Assembly (NCBI GenBank): GCA_000719025.1
Contig: JODP01000018.1
Span: 62,001-126,000 of the forward strand
Length of the DNA stretch: 64,000 nt
Direction of reading: 5' to 3'
From: Kineosporia aurantiaca JCM 3230
GTDB lineage: Bacteria; Actinomycetota; Actinomycetes; Actinomycetales; Kineosporiaceae
The position numbers and the translations under genes are program-made. The notes under the pieces are model-generated. The model saw only the letters and a list, made by a program, of their open reading frames with translations, was not told where the DNA came from and did no database searches. Shown one piece after another: positions 32,643 to 40,772 of the stretch (position 1 is the first letter of the stretch; each line of letters opens with the position of its first letter).

Positions 32643-33913
32643 CGTTCCTCGGAGACCTCGAACCGCCGCACGTCCGCGCCCAGCGTGCGCAGCGCGTGAT
32701 CGAAGCGGTCGTACCCGCGGTCCACGTGCCCCGCCTCGTAGACGATCGTCTCGCCCTCGGCCACCAGACCGGCCAGGACCAGCGCGGCCCCGGCCCGGAT
32801 GTCGCTGGCCTCGACCGGCGCGCCGGACAGCTTGGGCACCCCCCGGACGAAGGCGTGGTGCCCGTCCATCCGCACGTGGGCGCCGAGCCGGGCGATCTCC
32901 TGGACGAACCGGAACCGGGCCTCGAACAGGTTCTCGGTGATCATCGCGGCGCCCTGGGAGACCGCGCAGAGGGTGACCATGAACGGCTGGAGGTCGGTCG
33001 GGAAGCCGGGGTAGGGCAGCGTGGCGACATCCACCGCCTTCGGCCGCTCCGGGCCCTTCACCCGGAAACCGTCGGCCAGCGTGATCACCTCGGCCCCCGC
33101 GTCCACCAGCTTGTCGATCACCAGCTCCAGGTGCCCCGGCTCGCCGTTGTGCACGATCACGTCGCCCCCGGTGATCGCCGCGGCGAAGGCCCAGGTACCG
33201 GCCACGATCCGGTCCGGCACCACCCGGTGCTCGACCGGCGCGAGGCTGTCCACACCGATGATCTCCAGGGTGGAGCTGGCCACCCCGTCGATCTTGGCGC
33301 CCATCCGCCGCAGCATCCGGCACAGGTCGACCACCTCGGGCTCGCGGGCCACGTTGTCCAGCACCGTGCGCCCGTTCGCCAGGACGGCCGCCATCAGCAG
33401 GTTCTCGGTGGCCCCGACGCTCGGGAAGTCCAGCCGGATGTCCGCCCCGTGCAGCCCGGCCGGCGCCTCGGCGACCAGGAACCCGTGCTCGACCTTGATC
33501 CGCGCACCCAGTTCCTCCAGGCCGGAGACGTGCATGTCCAGGCCGCGGGAGCCGATCGCGTCACCCCCGGGCAGCGCCACCTGGGCGGCCCCGCACCGGG
33601 TCAGCAGCGGGCCGAGCACGCTGATCGAGGCGCGCATGGCCCGGACCAGGTCGTAGTCGGCCTTGTGGCCGGGCATCTCCGGCGTGGTGATCGAGAGCAT
33701 GCCGCTGCCGTCGACGTAGTCCACGCCGCAGCCGAGTCTGGTCAGCAGCTTGACCATGATCCGGACGTCGAGGATGTCGGGCACGTCCGACAGCGTCGTC
33801 GTCCCCTCGGCCAGCAACGCGGCCGACATCAGCTTGAGCACGCTGTTCTTCGCGCCTGCGACGCGCACGCCGCCCTGGAGCGGCGCACCACCAACGATCC
33901 GGAAGGCTTCCAC
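32639..33913 (-). CDS. murA: UDP-N-acetylglucosamine 1-carboxyvinyltransferase (Asp-type MurA)
   Basis: This 424-residue enzyme transfers enolpyruvate from PEP to UDP-GlcNAc, the first committed step of peptidoglycan synthesis. VRVAGAKNSVLKLMSAALLAEGTT (with the conserved Lys22-Asn23) and LDFPSVGATENLLMAAVLA are characteristic. The active-site loop reads LPGGDAIGSRGLDMHV: Asp118 replaces the usual Cys (Cys115 in E. coli). The same change in M. tuberculosis MurA is known to cause fosfomycin insensitivity, which I infer here. The start is GTG, and a TACGAT box 8 nt upstream suggests a leaderless transcript. It is divergent from the adenosyltransferase gene, as in mycobacteria. Confidence 0.96.
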   Translation of the reverse strand: MEAFRIVGGAPLQGGVRVAGAKNSVLKLMSAALLAEGTTTLSDVPDILDVRIMVKLLTRLGCGVDYVDGSGMLSITTPEMPGHKADYDLVRAMRASISVLGPLLTRCGAAQVALPGGDAIGSRGLDMHVSGLEELGARIKVEHGFLVAEAPAGLHGADIRLDFPSVGATENLLMAAVLANGRTVLDNVAREPEVVDLCRMLRRMGAKIDGVASSTLEIIGVDSLAPVEHRVVPDRIVAGTWAFAAAITGGDVIVHNGEPGHLELVIDKLVDAGAEVITLADGFRVKGPERPKAVDVATLPYPGFPTDLQPFMVTLCAVSQGAAMITENLFEARFRFVQEIARLGAHVRMDGHHAFVRGVPKLSGAPVEASDIRAGAALVLAGLVAEGETIVYEAGHVDRGYDRFDHALRTLGADVRRFEVSEER

Positions 33914-33921
33914 GGGACGGC

Positions 33922-33927
33922 ATCGTA
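33922..33927 (-). promoter_or_regulatory. TACGAT -10-like box before murA
   Basis: TACGAT on the minus strand ends 8 nt before the murA GTG, consistent with a leaderless start. Confidence 0.4.
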
Positions 33928-34057
33928 TTGCTCAATCCTCGGTGGCGGCCGACATCCGGGCAGGGGTCATCGCCAGTGCGTCGTGGTACGCACTGGTACG
34001 GAGCCCCACCGTCTATCGCTCTGCGTAGTCGATCCGTTACAGTCAAGTCCGGACTCG

Positions 34058-34063
34058 TAGGCT
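34058..34063 (+). promoter_or_regulatory. TAGGCT -10 box, likely leaderless adenosyltransferase promoter
   Basis: TAGGCT ends 6 nt before the ATG at 34070, with GTTACA 16 nt upstream as a possible -35. The spacing is identical to that of the epimerase gene. Confidence 0.55.
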
Positions 34064-34069
34064 GGGACG

Positions 34070-34663
34070 ATGGTGAACCTGACGCGGATCTACACGCGGA
34101 CCGGCGACGACGGCACGACCGGGCTCGGCGATTTCAGCCGGACCTCGAAGAACGATCCGCGGCTGATCGCCTATGCCGACTGCGACGAGGCGAACAGTGC
34201 GATCGGCGTGGCGCTGGCCGCCGGGAACCCGGATCCCCAGCTGGTGAAGCTGCTGCAGCGGGTGCAGAACGACCTGTTCGACGTGGGCTCGGACCTGTGC
34301 GTGCCGCTGACCAGCACGCCGCCGAAGCACGAGCCGCTGCGGGTGACTGCGGAGTACGTCGACCGCCTCGAGGCGGCCTGCGACGAATGGAACGCCCCGC
34401 TCCCCGCGCTGCGCTCGTTCATCCTGCCGGGCGGCACGCCCACCGCGGCCTACCTGCACGTGGCCCGCACCGTCACGCGGCGGGCCGAGCGGGCGGTCTG
34501 GGCGGCGCTGGAGGCTCACGGTTCCTCGGCCGACGGCGGTGTGAACCCGCTGACCGCGAAATACCTGAACCGGCTGAGCGACCTGCTCTTCATCCTCTGC
34601 CGGGTGGCGAATCAGGACGCCGGGGGCGATGTTCTGTGGGTACCGGGCGGCGAACGCGACTAA
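34070..34663 (+). CDS. Cob(I)alamin adenosyltransferase, PduO type
   Basis: This 197-residue ATP:corrinoid adenosyltransferase makes adenosylcobalamin, the cofactor of methylmalonyl-CoA mutase, which is also encoded in this window. Typical motifs are TRIYTRTGDDGTTGLGDFSR at the N-terminus (ATP-binding loop), ADCDEANSAIGVA, LQNDLFDVGSDL-like VQNDLFDVGSDLCVP, FILPGGTPTAAYLHVARTVTRRAER (the Arg-rich helix) and NRLSDLLFILCR. It is complete and cytosolic. It is divergent from murA and convergent with the MMPL gene across a strong bidirectional terminator. In M. tuberculosis the homologue lies between murA and the DUF2550 gene; here an extra block separates them. Confidence 0.93.
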   Translation: MVNLTRIYTRTGDDGTTGLGDFSRTSKNDPRLIAYADCDEANSAIGVALAAGNPDPQLVKLLQRVQNDLFDVGSDLCVPLTSTPPKHEPLRVTAEYVDRLEAACDEWNAPLPALRSFILPGGTPTAAYLHVARTVTRRAERAVWAALEAHGSSADGGVNPLTAKYLNRLSDLLFILCRVANQDAGGDVLWVPGGERD

Positions 34664-34707
34664 AACAGCGTCCCTCATCATCGTTTCGGATAATGAGGGA
34701 CGCTGTT
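34664..34707. terminator. Bidirectional terminator
   Basis: Perfect 15-bp stem (34664-34678, arm AACAGCGTCCCTCAT, with 34693-34707) and a 14-nt loop, between two convergent genes. Confidence 0.88.
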
Positions 34708-34716
34708 ACGTGCGGC

Positions 34717-36912
34717 TCAGTCGTGCAGGGCGGGAACCCAGCGGGGCTTACGGTGGGCCCGCTCCCCCAGCGCCGCCAGCACGGCCGGCAGCAGGATCCC
34801 CCGGACCACCGTCGCATCGATCAGCACCGCCGTGGCCAGGCCGACCCCGAGCTGCTTCATCTCCAGCACCGACATCGTGGCGAAGATCGCGAACACCGCC
34901 ACCATCACCGCGGCCGCGCTGGTCACCGTGCCGGCGCTGCGGGCCACCCCGAGCTGCACCGCCGCCCGCGGCGCCAGCCCGGACCGCCAGGCCTCCCGCA
35001 CCCGGGAGACCACGAACACGTGGTAGTCCATCGACAGCCCGAACAGGATCACGAACATCAGCAGCGGCAGCCAGGCGGCAATGGTCCCGATCGAGGTGAA
35101 GTCGAGAATCCCCTCGGCCCAGGTGTTCTGGAAGATCGAGGTCATCACCCCGTAGCCGGCCCCGACCGAGAGCAGGTTCAGCAGCACGGTGGCCAGGGCC
35201 AGCCAGACCGAGCCGAACGACAGCACCATCACCACGAAGGTCAGCACCAGCACGAACCCGACGACCGGCACCAGCCGGCTGTCCATCCAGGAACTCAGGT
35301 CGGTTCCCGCGGCCACCCCACCGACGTGGACCTGGGCTCCGGGCACATCGGCGAGCGCCTGCTGCACGGCCGGGACCACGGTGGCGTGAACCGCGGCCAC
35401 CGCGTCCACCGTCCGGTGGTCCGATTCGTCGTACGGGGTCGGCAGTTTCATCACCGTCACGGTGCTGTCCTTCGAGGTCTCAATCGAGACCGAGCCCTTC
35501 GCAATCCCGTTGAGACCCTGGGCGTCCGTCCGGGCGTCCTTCATCGCCGCCCTGACCTCCTGGGCCCGGTCCGCCGGGGCCCCGACCACCACGTCGATGG
35601 TCGAACCCTGTTCCGGGAACGCCTGGATCAGCTTCACCGTGGCCTGCACCTGCGGCAGGTCCTGCGGCAGGGACTCGACGCCGGGCAGCGAGGTGCGCAT
35701 GCCCAGGGCCGGGATCGCCAGGACGATCAGGAGGCCACCGGCGGCCACGGTCCAGATCACCGGACGCCGGGTGACCGCACCCGCGAGCCGTCCCCACGGC
35801 CCGTCGATCCGCGCCTCACGCCCCACCCGGCGGCCGATGAACGGCAGCCGCAGCCGGTCGATCCTGTCTCCCAGCAACGACAGGATGGCCGGAAGCACGG
35901 TGGCCGAGGCGATCACCGCGACCGCCACCACGATCATCGCGCCGATCGCCAGCGAGGAGAACATGCCTCCAGCGACCAGCATGCCGGCCATCGACACGAC
36001 CACGGTTACCCCGGAGATGATCACCGCCCGCCCGGCGGTGGCCCCCGCCACCCGGATGGTCTCCCGCACCGGCAGCCCGTGGGCCCGCTCCTGTCGCGAG
36101 CGCCGGATCACGAACAACGCGTAGTCCACCCCGACCGCCAGCCCGATCAGCAGCACCAGGCTCTGGGTGTTTCCGTCCACCGCATACGATTTCGAGATCA
36201 GGGCGGTGACCCCGAGCGCCGTCACCACCGCGCCGATCCCCAGCAGCACCGGCACGAAGGCGGCCACCACCGAGCCGAAGGCCAGCAGCAGGATGGCCAG
36301 AGTGACCGGCAGGCTGAACAGTTCGGCCCGCTTGAAGTCCTTGTCGATCTGCTCGCCGACCCCCGCGTTCAGCGAGCCCTCACCGGTCTGCCCCACCTGC
36401 AGGTCCGGATGGGCGGCGGCGAACCGGTCGGTGAGCGGCAGCAGCGTCTTGGCGGTGGCCTCGATCGCGTCGTCATCGTCGGTCGCCGCGGCCAGCTCGA
36501 TGTTCACCAGCACGGTGGTGCGGTCGGGCGAGAGGATCGGCGGGTCGACCTCGGCCACCCCGGCCACCCCGCCGTAGGTCTGCCGGGCCTCTCGCCCGAA
36601 ACCGGCGACCTGCTGGTCGGTCAGCGTTCCCCTCCGAACGCTGGCGACCAGGTGCTCGGCCGGACGGTCCCCGAAATCGGCTCCTTCGGTGAGCTTCTCG
36701 GCCTGCCGGGAGTCCCCCACCAGCTGGTCGGAATCCTTGGTCAGGTTCAGCCCGCCCCCGAGCAGAACCACGCCGGCCGCCACCACCAGCAGGGCGGCGA
36801 GCAGGGAGCTCCACCGGTGACGGGCGCACCAGGAGGCGAGCGATCGCGGCTGGCGCGGTGGAAGTGGCGGTGGGACCAGACGGTGACGTTCCGAGTCAGT
36901 CGTTGTCGTCAT
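34717..36912 (-). CDS. MMPL family (RND superfamily) transporter
   Basis: This 731-residue membrane protein has two RND-like halves. Each half has one helix, an exported loop and five more helices. The first half begins WCARHRWSSLLAALLVVAAGVVLLGG and has the GxxxDYxLFxxxR-type helix VGVDYALFVIRRSRQERAHG; the second has the matching FGLSMDYHVFVVSRVREAWRSG. These Asp-Tyr motifs are those of MMPL proton-driven lipid or hydrophobic-compound exporters. The ATG at 36912 has only a weak ribosome site. It is divergent from a histidine kinase-response regulator-DUF4097 operon, so it is probably a target of that system. The substrate is unknown. Confidence 0.92.
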   Translation of the reverse strand: MTTTTDSERHRLVPPPLPPRQPRSLASWCARHRWSSLLAALLVVAAGVVLLGGGLNLTKDSDQLVGDSRQAEKLTEGADFGDRPAEHLVASVRRGTLTDQQVAGFGREARQTYGGVAGVAEVDPPILSPDRTTVLVNIELAAATDDDDAIEATAKTLLPLTDRFAAAHPDLQVGQTGEGSLNAGVGEQIDKDFKRAELFSLPVTLAILLLAFGSVVAAFVPVLLGIGAVVTALGVTALISKSYAVDGNTQSLVLLIGLAVGVDYALFVIRRSRQERAHGLPVRETIRVAGATAGRAVIISGVTVVVSMAGMLVAGGMFSSLAIGAMIVVAVAVIASATVLPAILSLLGDRIDRLRLPFIGRRVGREARIDGPWGRLAGAVTRRPVIWTVAAGGLLIVLAIPALGMRTSLPGVESLPQDLPQVQATVKLIQAFPEQGSTIDVVVGAPADRAQEVRAAMKDARTDAQGLNGIAKGSVSIETSKDSTVTVMKLPTPYDESDHRTVDAVAAVHATVVPAVQQALADVPGAQVHVGGVAAGTDLSSWMDSRLVPVVGFVLVLTFVVMVLSFGSVWLALATVLLNLLSVGAGYGVMTSIFQNTWAEGILDFTSIGTIAAWLPLLMFVILFGLSMDYHVFVVSRVREAWRSGLAPRAAVQLGVARSAGTVTSAAAVMVAVFAIFATMSVLEMKQLGVGLATAVLIDATVVRGILLPAVLAALGERAHRKPRWVPALHD

Positions 36913-36969
36913 GGTGCCCAAGCGTGGTCGCGGGAGCCGTCCCGATCATTGGTGCGCCCCCCTCGATCG

Positions 36970-36991
36970 GGGGTGGGGTTATCCCCACCCC
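36970..36991. promoter_or_regulatory. Inverted repeat in the MMPL / kinase divergent region
   Basis: Perfect 9-bp arms GGGGTGGGG (36970-36978) and CCCCACCCC (36983-36991) separated by TTAT, between the divergent starts at 36912 and 37050. It is a candidate operator for the adjacent response regulator. Confidence 0.45.
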
Positions 36992-37049
36992 TCCTGGGGT
37001 GGCTCCGGGATGCCCGGCCGAGCATGATCGCCCTTACGGTGATGGGGTG

Positions 37050-38372
37050 ATGGAGACGACAGTGCGACAGCGATGGGCCCGGCTGGAGCTACCTTCCCCG
37101 CGGATGTCCTGGTGGACGCGAAACTGGCTAGCCGTCAGCCATCTCGCGCTGGACCTGCTGCTGGCGATCCCCTACCTGCTGCTCACGGTCTTCCTGGTGG
37201 TGTCCGTGGTCCTGATCCCGGTCTTCGGGATCGGCCTGCCGCCGCTCCTGGTCGTCCTGGCCACCGCGATCGGCCTGGCCCGGCTGGACCTGCTGCGGCT
37301 GGAGGCGGTCAGCGGGGTGCCGCTGGACTGGATGGGGGCGGCCCCCGCGGCCCAGCAGCCCCGCTGGCGGCGGTTCCTGCTCGGCGGCCGGCAGTGGCGG
37401 TCGATGGCCTGGGTCGCGATCCAGTCGGTCTGGGGATTCGTGGCCGGGCTGATCGCGCTGGTCACCGCCTCGGTCACGGTGGCGCTGGTGACGTCCCCGC
37501 TCTACGTCTGGATCCTGCCGGACAACGAGATGTACTGGCCCTGGGGCGGAATCACCTCCGGGGTGTGGTGGCTGCTGCTGATCTTCCTCATCGGCGTGCT
37601 CGGCATGCTGATCACCCCGCTGCTGGCCTCCGGGCTGCTCGCGCTCAATGTGCTGCTGGCCCGGCTGCTGCTGACCCGGCGCACCAGTTCCGAGCAGGTG
37701 CAGCAGCTGAACCAGCGGGTGCAGACGCTGACCCGGACCCGGGCCGCCACCGTGGACTCGGTCGAGGCCGAGCGCCAGCGGATCGAGCGCGACCTGCACG
37801 ACGGTCCGCAGCAGCGGCTGGTGGCGATCGCGATGGACCTCGGCCTGGCCCGGGAGCGGCTGAAGCGGGATCCGGAGACCGCCCGCGAGCTGATGGACAA
37901 GGCGCACACCGCGGCCAAGGAGGCCGTGGTGGAGATGCGCCAGGTCGCCCGGGGCATCCACCCGCCGATCCTGACCGACCGCGGCCTCGACGCCGCCCTC
38001 TCGGCGCTCGCGGCCAGTGCCCCGGTGCCGGTCGCGGTGCAGACCGTGCTGCCGAGCCGGCCTTCCCCGACCGTCGAGGCGATCGCCTACTTCTGCGTCA
38101 GCGAGGGGCTGACCAACATCGCCAAGCACGCCCACGCGAGCCGGGCCCGGGTGCTGGTCAGCGCGGTCGGCGAGTGGCTGAGAATCGAGATTGAGGACGA
38201 CGGGCGCGGCGGCGCCCAGCCCGGCGGCGACGCCGGGGAGGGCGGCACCGGTCTCCGGGGACTGGCCGACCGGGTCGCCGCGATCGACGGGGCCGTGCAC
38301 CTGTCCTCCCCGGCCGGGGGCCCGACCGTGCTCACCATTCATCTTCCGCTGCAACCCAGGAGTTCGTCGTGA
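37050..38372 (+). CDS. NarL-type sensor histidine kinase with putative-sensor domain
   Basis: This 440-residue membrane kinase has a multi-helix sensor region (about 28-205) resembling the Putative sensor domain common in actinobacterial kinases. A short coiled coil (213-245), a HisKA_3 dimerisation domain with His250 (ERDLHDGPQQRL) and a HATPase_c domain follow (EGLTNIAKHAHAS, IEDDGRGG, GTGLRGLADRV). Such kinases act with NarL/LuxR regulators. Most of the sensor is in the membrane, suggesting that it senses envelope disturbance. The ATG at 37050 is preceded by a G-rich stretch. The stop overlaps the regulator GTG by 4 nt (GTGA). Confidence 0.92.
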   Translation: METTVRQRWARLELPSPRMSWWTRNWLAVSHLALDLLLAIPYLLLTVFLVVSVVLIPVFGIGLPPLLVVLATAIGLARLDLLRLEAVSGVPLDWMGAAPAAQQPRWRRFLLGGRQWRSMAWVAIQSVWGFVAGLIALVTASVTVALVTSPLYVWILPDNEMYWPWGGITSGVWWLLLIFLIGVLGMLITPLLASGLLALNVLLARLLLTRRTSSEQVQQLNQRVQTLTRTRAATVDSVEAERQRIERDLHDGPQQRLVAIAMDLGLARERLKRDPETARELMDKAHTAAKEAVVEMRQVARGIHPPILTDRGLDAALSALAASAPVPVAVQTVLPSRPSPTVEAIAYFCVSEGLTNIAKHAHASRARVLVSAVGEWLRIEIEDDGRGGAQPGGDAGEGGTGLRGLADRVAAIDGAVHLSSPAGGPTVLTIHLPLQPRSSS

Positions 38373-39034
38373 CCATTCGCGTGGTGCTGGCCGAGGATTC
38401 GGTCCTGCTCAGGGAGGGCCTGATGCGGCTGCTCGCGGAGACCGGGTTCGAGGTGGCCGAGGCCTGCCCGGACGGCGACAGCTTCCTGAAGGCGGTCGAG
38501 GCGCATCGGCCCGACCTGGTGATCGTGGACGTCCGGATGCCGCCGACCTTCACCGACGAGGGGGTGCGGGCGGCCCTGGTGGTGCGCCACCAGTACCCGC
38601 AGATCGCAGTGGTGGTGCTGAGCCAGTACGTCGAGGAGAACTACGCGACCGAGCTGTTCGCCGCCCGCTCCCGGGGCATCGGTTACCTGCTGAAGGACCG
38701 GGTGGCCGACGTCAGCGAGTTCGCCGAGTCACTGCGCCGGGTCACCGAGGGCGGCACCGCCCTGGACCCCGAAGTGGTGGCCCAGTTGTTCAGCCGGGCC
38801 ACCCGCAAGGACCCGCTGGCCCGCCTCACCCCACGCGAGCGCGAGGTGCTCGGGCTGATGGCCGAAGGACGCTCCAACACCGCCATCGCCTCGGCCCTGG
38901 TGATCGGCGAGGGTGCGGTGGAGAAACACGTCTCCAGCATCTTCGGCAAGCTCGACCTCCCTCCGGCCGCCCAGGACCACCGCCGGGTGCTGGCCGTCCT
39001 CCGCTGGCTCAACTCCACCGCTCAGGAGATCTGA
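38369..39034 (+). CDS. NarL/LuxR family response regulator
   Basis: This 221-residue regulator has a receiver domain (1-120) with the acidic pocket Glu9/Asp10, phospho-acceptor Asp54 (LVIVDVRMPP) and Lys in YLLKDR. The C-terminal LuxR helix-turn-helix reads LTPREREVLGLMAEGRSNTAIASALVIGEGAVEKHVSSIFGKLDL. It is coupled to the kinase by a GTGA overlap and to the DUF4097 gene by a TGATG overlap. The likely targets are its own operon and the divergent MMPL gene, whose shared control region carries an inverted repeat; that link is inferred. Confidence 0.94.
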   Translation: MTIRVVLAEDSVLLREGLMRLLAETGFEVAEACPDGDSFLKAVEAHRPDLVIVDVRMPPTFTDEGVRAALVVRHQYPQIAVVVLSQYVEENYATELFAARSRGIGYLLKDRVADVSEFAESLRRVTEGGTALDPEVVAQLFSRATRKDPLARLTPREREVLGLMAEGRSNTAIASALVIGEGAVEKHVSSIFGKLDLPPAAQDHRRVLAVLRWLNSTAQEI

Positions 39035-39912
39035 TGACCGTCCAGGAAGCCGGCGCCCCACCCGGTACCCCGCCGCGCCGGCCGAGCCCGTGGCTGGGGC
39101 CGGTCCGGGTGACCGGGGCCGTGCTCGGGGTCGGCCTGATCGGGATCGTCACCCTGGGCCTGATCGGCCAGTTCTCCACCCGGGTCTCGACCGAGTCGTT
39201 TACGGTCACCGACCCGGTGAAGGCGCTGACGGTGAAGGTCGGTAGCGGGGACATCCGCGTGTACGCCGACGCGCCGGGCACCCCCGTGCACGTCGACGCG
39301 ACCATCCGCTCCGGCTTCCGGAAGGCCGGTTACACGAAGGCGGTGAAGGACGGGACGCTGGACCTGACCGGCACCTGTGAGGCTTCCTGGGTCACCCTGG
39401 ACGACTGCTCGGTGAGCTTCCAGCTGGTCGTTCCCTCGGACATCACGGTCGACGTGCACACCCAGTCGGGCGACCAATGGCTGATGGACACCACCGAAGC
39501 AGCCCGGCTGCGGGCCGGCTCGGGAGACATCTACGTCCGCGGGGTCACGGGTGGCCTCACCGTCCAGACCGGCAGCGGCGACATCAAGAGCGATTCGCTG
39601 ACCTCGTCCCAGGCCGATCTACGGACCGGGTCCGGCGACATCCGGGCCAACTTCTCCGGCGCCACCGACGCGGTGACCGCCCGGACCGGCTCCGGCGACA
39701 TCCGCGCCACGTTCCAGGTCACGCCGGGCACGGTGGCCGTCAAGACCGGCGCCGGGGACGTGCGGGTGACCGTTCCCGACGACGGGACGCGTTACGACGT
39801 CAGTGGCAGCACCGGCAGCGGCGACCGGCACATCGAGGTTCCGACCGGCAGCAACAGCCACCGGATCGAAGCCGACACCGGCTCCGGCGACGTCACGATC
39901 AACGTCCCCTGA
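39034..39912 (+). CDS. DUF4097 beta-repeat membrane-anchored protein (LiaX/YvlB-like)
   Basis: This 292-residue protein has one N-terminal helix (about 25-47, VTGAVLGVGLIGIVTLGLI) and a beta-helix-like exported domain. The domain is built of at least eight GSGDI-type repeats (GSGDIRVYA, GSGDIYVRG, GSGDIKSDS, GSGDIRANF, GSGDIRATF, GAGDVRVTV, GSGDRHIEV, GSGDVTINV), mostly 18-25 residues apart. DUF4097 proteins accompany envelope-stress two-component systems such as Lia, where some act as surface sensors. Its ATG overlaps the regulator stop (TGATG), so it is the last gene of the kinase operon. Confidence 0.88.
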   Translation: MTVQEAGAPPGTPPRRPSPWLGPVRVTGAVLGVGLIGIVTLGLIGQFSTRVSTESFTVTDPVKALTVKVGSGDIRVYADAPGTPVHVDATIRSGFRKAGYTKAVKDGTLDLTGTCEASWVTLDDCSVSFQLVVPSDITVDVHTQSGDQWLMDTTEAARLRAGSGDIYVRGVTGGLTVQTGSGDIKSDSLTSSQADLRTGSGDIRANFSGATDAVTARTGSGDIRATFQVTPGTVAVKTGAGDVRVTVPDDGTRYDVSGSTGSGDRHIEVPTGSNSHRIEADTGSGDVTINVP

Positions 39913-39925
39913 CCCTCGTCCCCCC

Positions 39926-39976
39926 GTGATCATGGAGTTTCTCCCCGTCATCCACCAGGAGAAACTCCATGATCAC
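39926..39976. repeat. Single head-to-head GTGATCATGGA pair (locus C)
   Basis: A perfect 19-bp stem, 39926-39944 with 39958-39976, begins with GTGATCATGGA and ends with TCCATGATCAC; the loop is 13 nt. It is the simplest copy of the family seen at the other three loci and lies between two convergent genes. Confidence 0.9.
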
Positions 39977-40300
39977 CGGTGCGGCGGGGATGGTTGACCG
40001 TGGAACCACCCGGTTCACCGGAAGAAATGGGGCGGAACGGGTTTCAAGGACGGTACACGGGGTATCACTAAGGGCGAGGAGAGGCGCCGAAGCCTACGAC
40101 TCAGCCAAGGCCGGAAGTCCGGCCGCCGAGAGGGAACATCCTGTGCGCACGGGATGAGGCGGCCAGATCCCCGGCTGCGGGACAGCATGCAGACCGGGTC
40201 GTCCACGCCGGATCAGGTGGGTCGAGCGCGTGGGCGACCGGGTCAGCACGGTCATCCGTACGGGTTCATCGATCAGGGCGAAGCACGATCAGCCGGGGAA
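39977..40300. other. Convergent intergenic region with two further hairpins
   Basis: About 320 bases between the 3' ends of the DUF4097 and DUF2550 genes. A GGCCGG/CCGGCC hairpin lies at 40109-40124 and an imperfect 18-bp palindrome centred on GTGCGCAC at 40138-40155. I see no coding potential and no match to a known RNA family. Confidence 0.45.
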
Positions 40301-40753
40301 TCAGGCGCTGAACGGTTGCACACCGGGCGGCGTGGCTTCCAGCCAAGTGGCGAATCCGGTGTAGTCCGACCTGGTCATGGCCAGTTCCAGCACTTCGGAA
40401 TGGTTGCGGCCGTAGCTGCAGCGCACGATCACCGCGCCCGGCAGGATCGAGTGCACGTCCTGTTCGTCGGGCTGGATCCATTCGATCAGGAGGAGCTGCG
40501 CCCGGGTCAGCACCCGGCTGGGCCGCGGGCTGACGGTGAAGATCCGGAACCACTCGAGCCGGTCTTCCTCGTACCGCGCGACGCCCAGGATCCAGCTGCT
40601 CGCGCGGCGCGGATGCTCGCGTCTCAGCGAGCAGTCGAACGTGGCCCCCCGCCGGGCCAGCAGGTACCGGCGGAGGATGAAGAGAGCGAGGACCAAGCCG
40701 AAGAGGACCAGGAGCGCGCCGAGAATCTCGAGCGGGGCGACCAGTTCTCCCAA
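40301..40753 (-). CDS. DUF2550 domain membrane protein
   Basis: This 150-residue protein has a single N-terminal helix (about 8-28, LEILGALLVLFGLVLALFILRR) and a cytoplasmic domain (ARRGATFDCSLRR...WILGVARYEEDRLEWFRIFTVSPRPSRVLTRAQLLL). These match the actinobacterial DUF2550 family, which is regularly encoded next to atpC. The only usable start is TTG at 40753, because an in-frame TAG directly precedes it; the ribosome site is weak. It lies 19 nt after atpC and is probably the last gene of the ATP synthase operon. Function is unknown. Confidence 0.85.
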   Translation of the reverse strand: MGELVAPLEILGALLVLFGLVLALFILRRYLLARRGATFDCSLRREHPRRASSWILGVARYEEDRLEWFRIFTVSPRPSRVLTRAQLLLIEWIQPDEQDVHSILPGAVIVRCSYGRNHSEVLELAMTRSDYTGFATWLEATPPGVQPFSA

Positions 40754-40772
40754 CTACGGCCGGGCCCTGGAC

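Noticed and set aside
33928..37050. A 1040-codon plus-strand frame
   Set aside because: It runs across the adenosyltransferase and antisense to the MMPL gene, is His/Arg/Gln/Gly-rich without domains, and is a composition shadow.
40105..40126. GGAAGTCCGG resembling a conserved RNase P RNA segment
   Set aside because: The flanking conserved regions of RNase P RNA, including the 3' ACAGAAA-type region, are missing; the match lies within a short hairpin.
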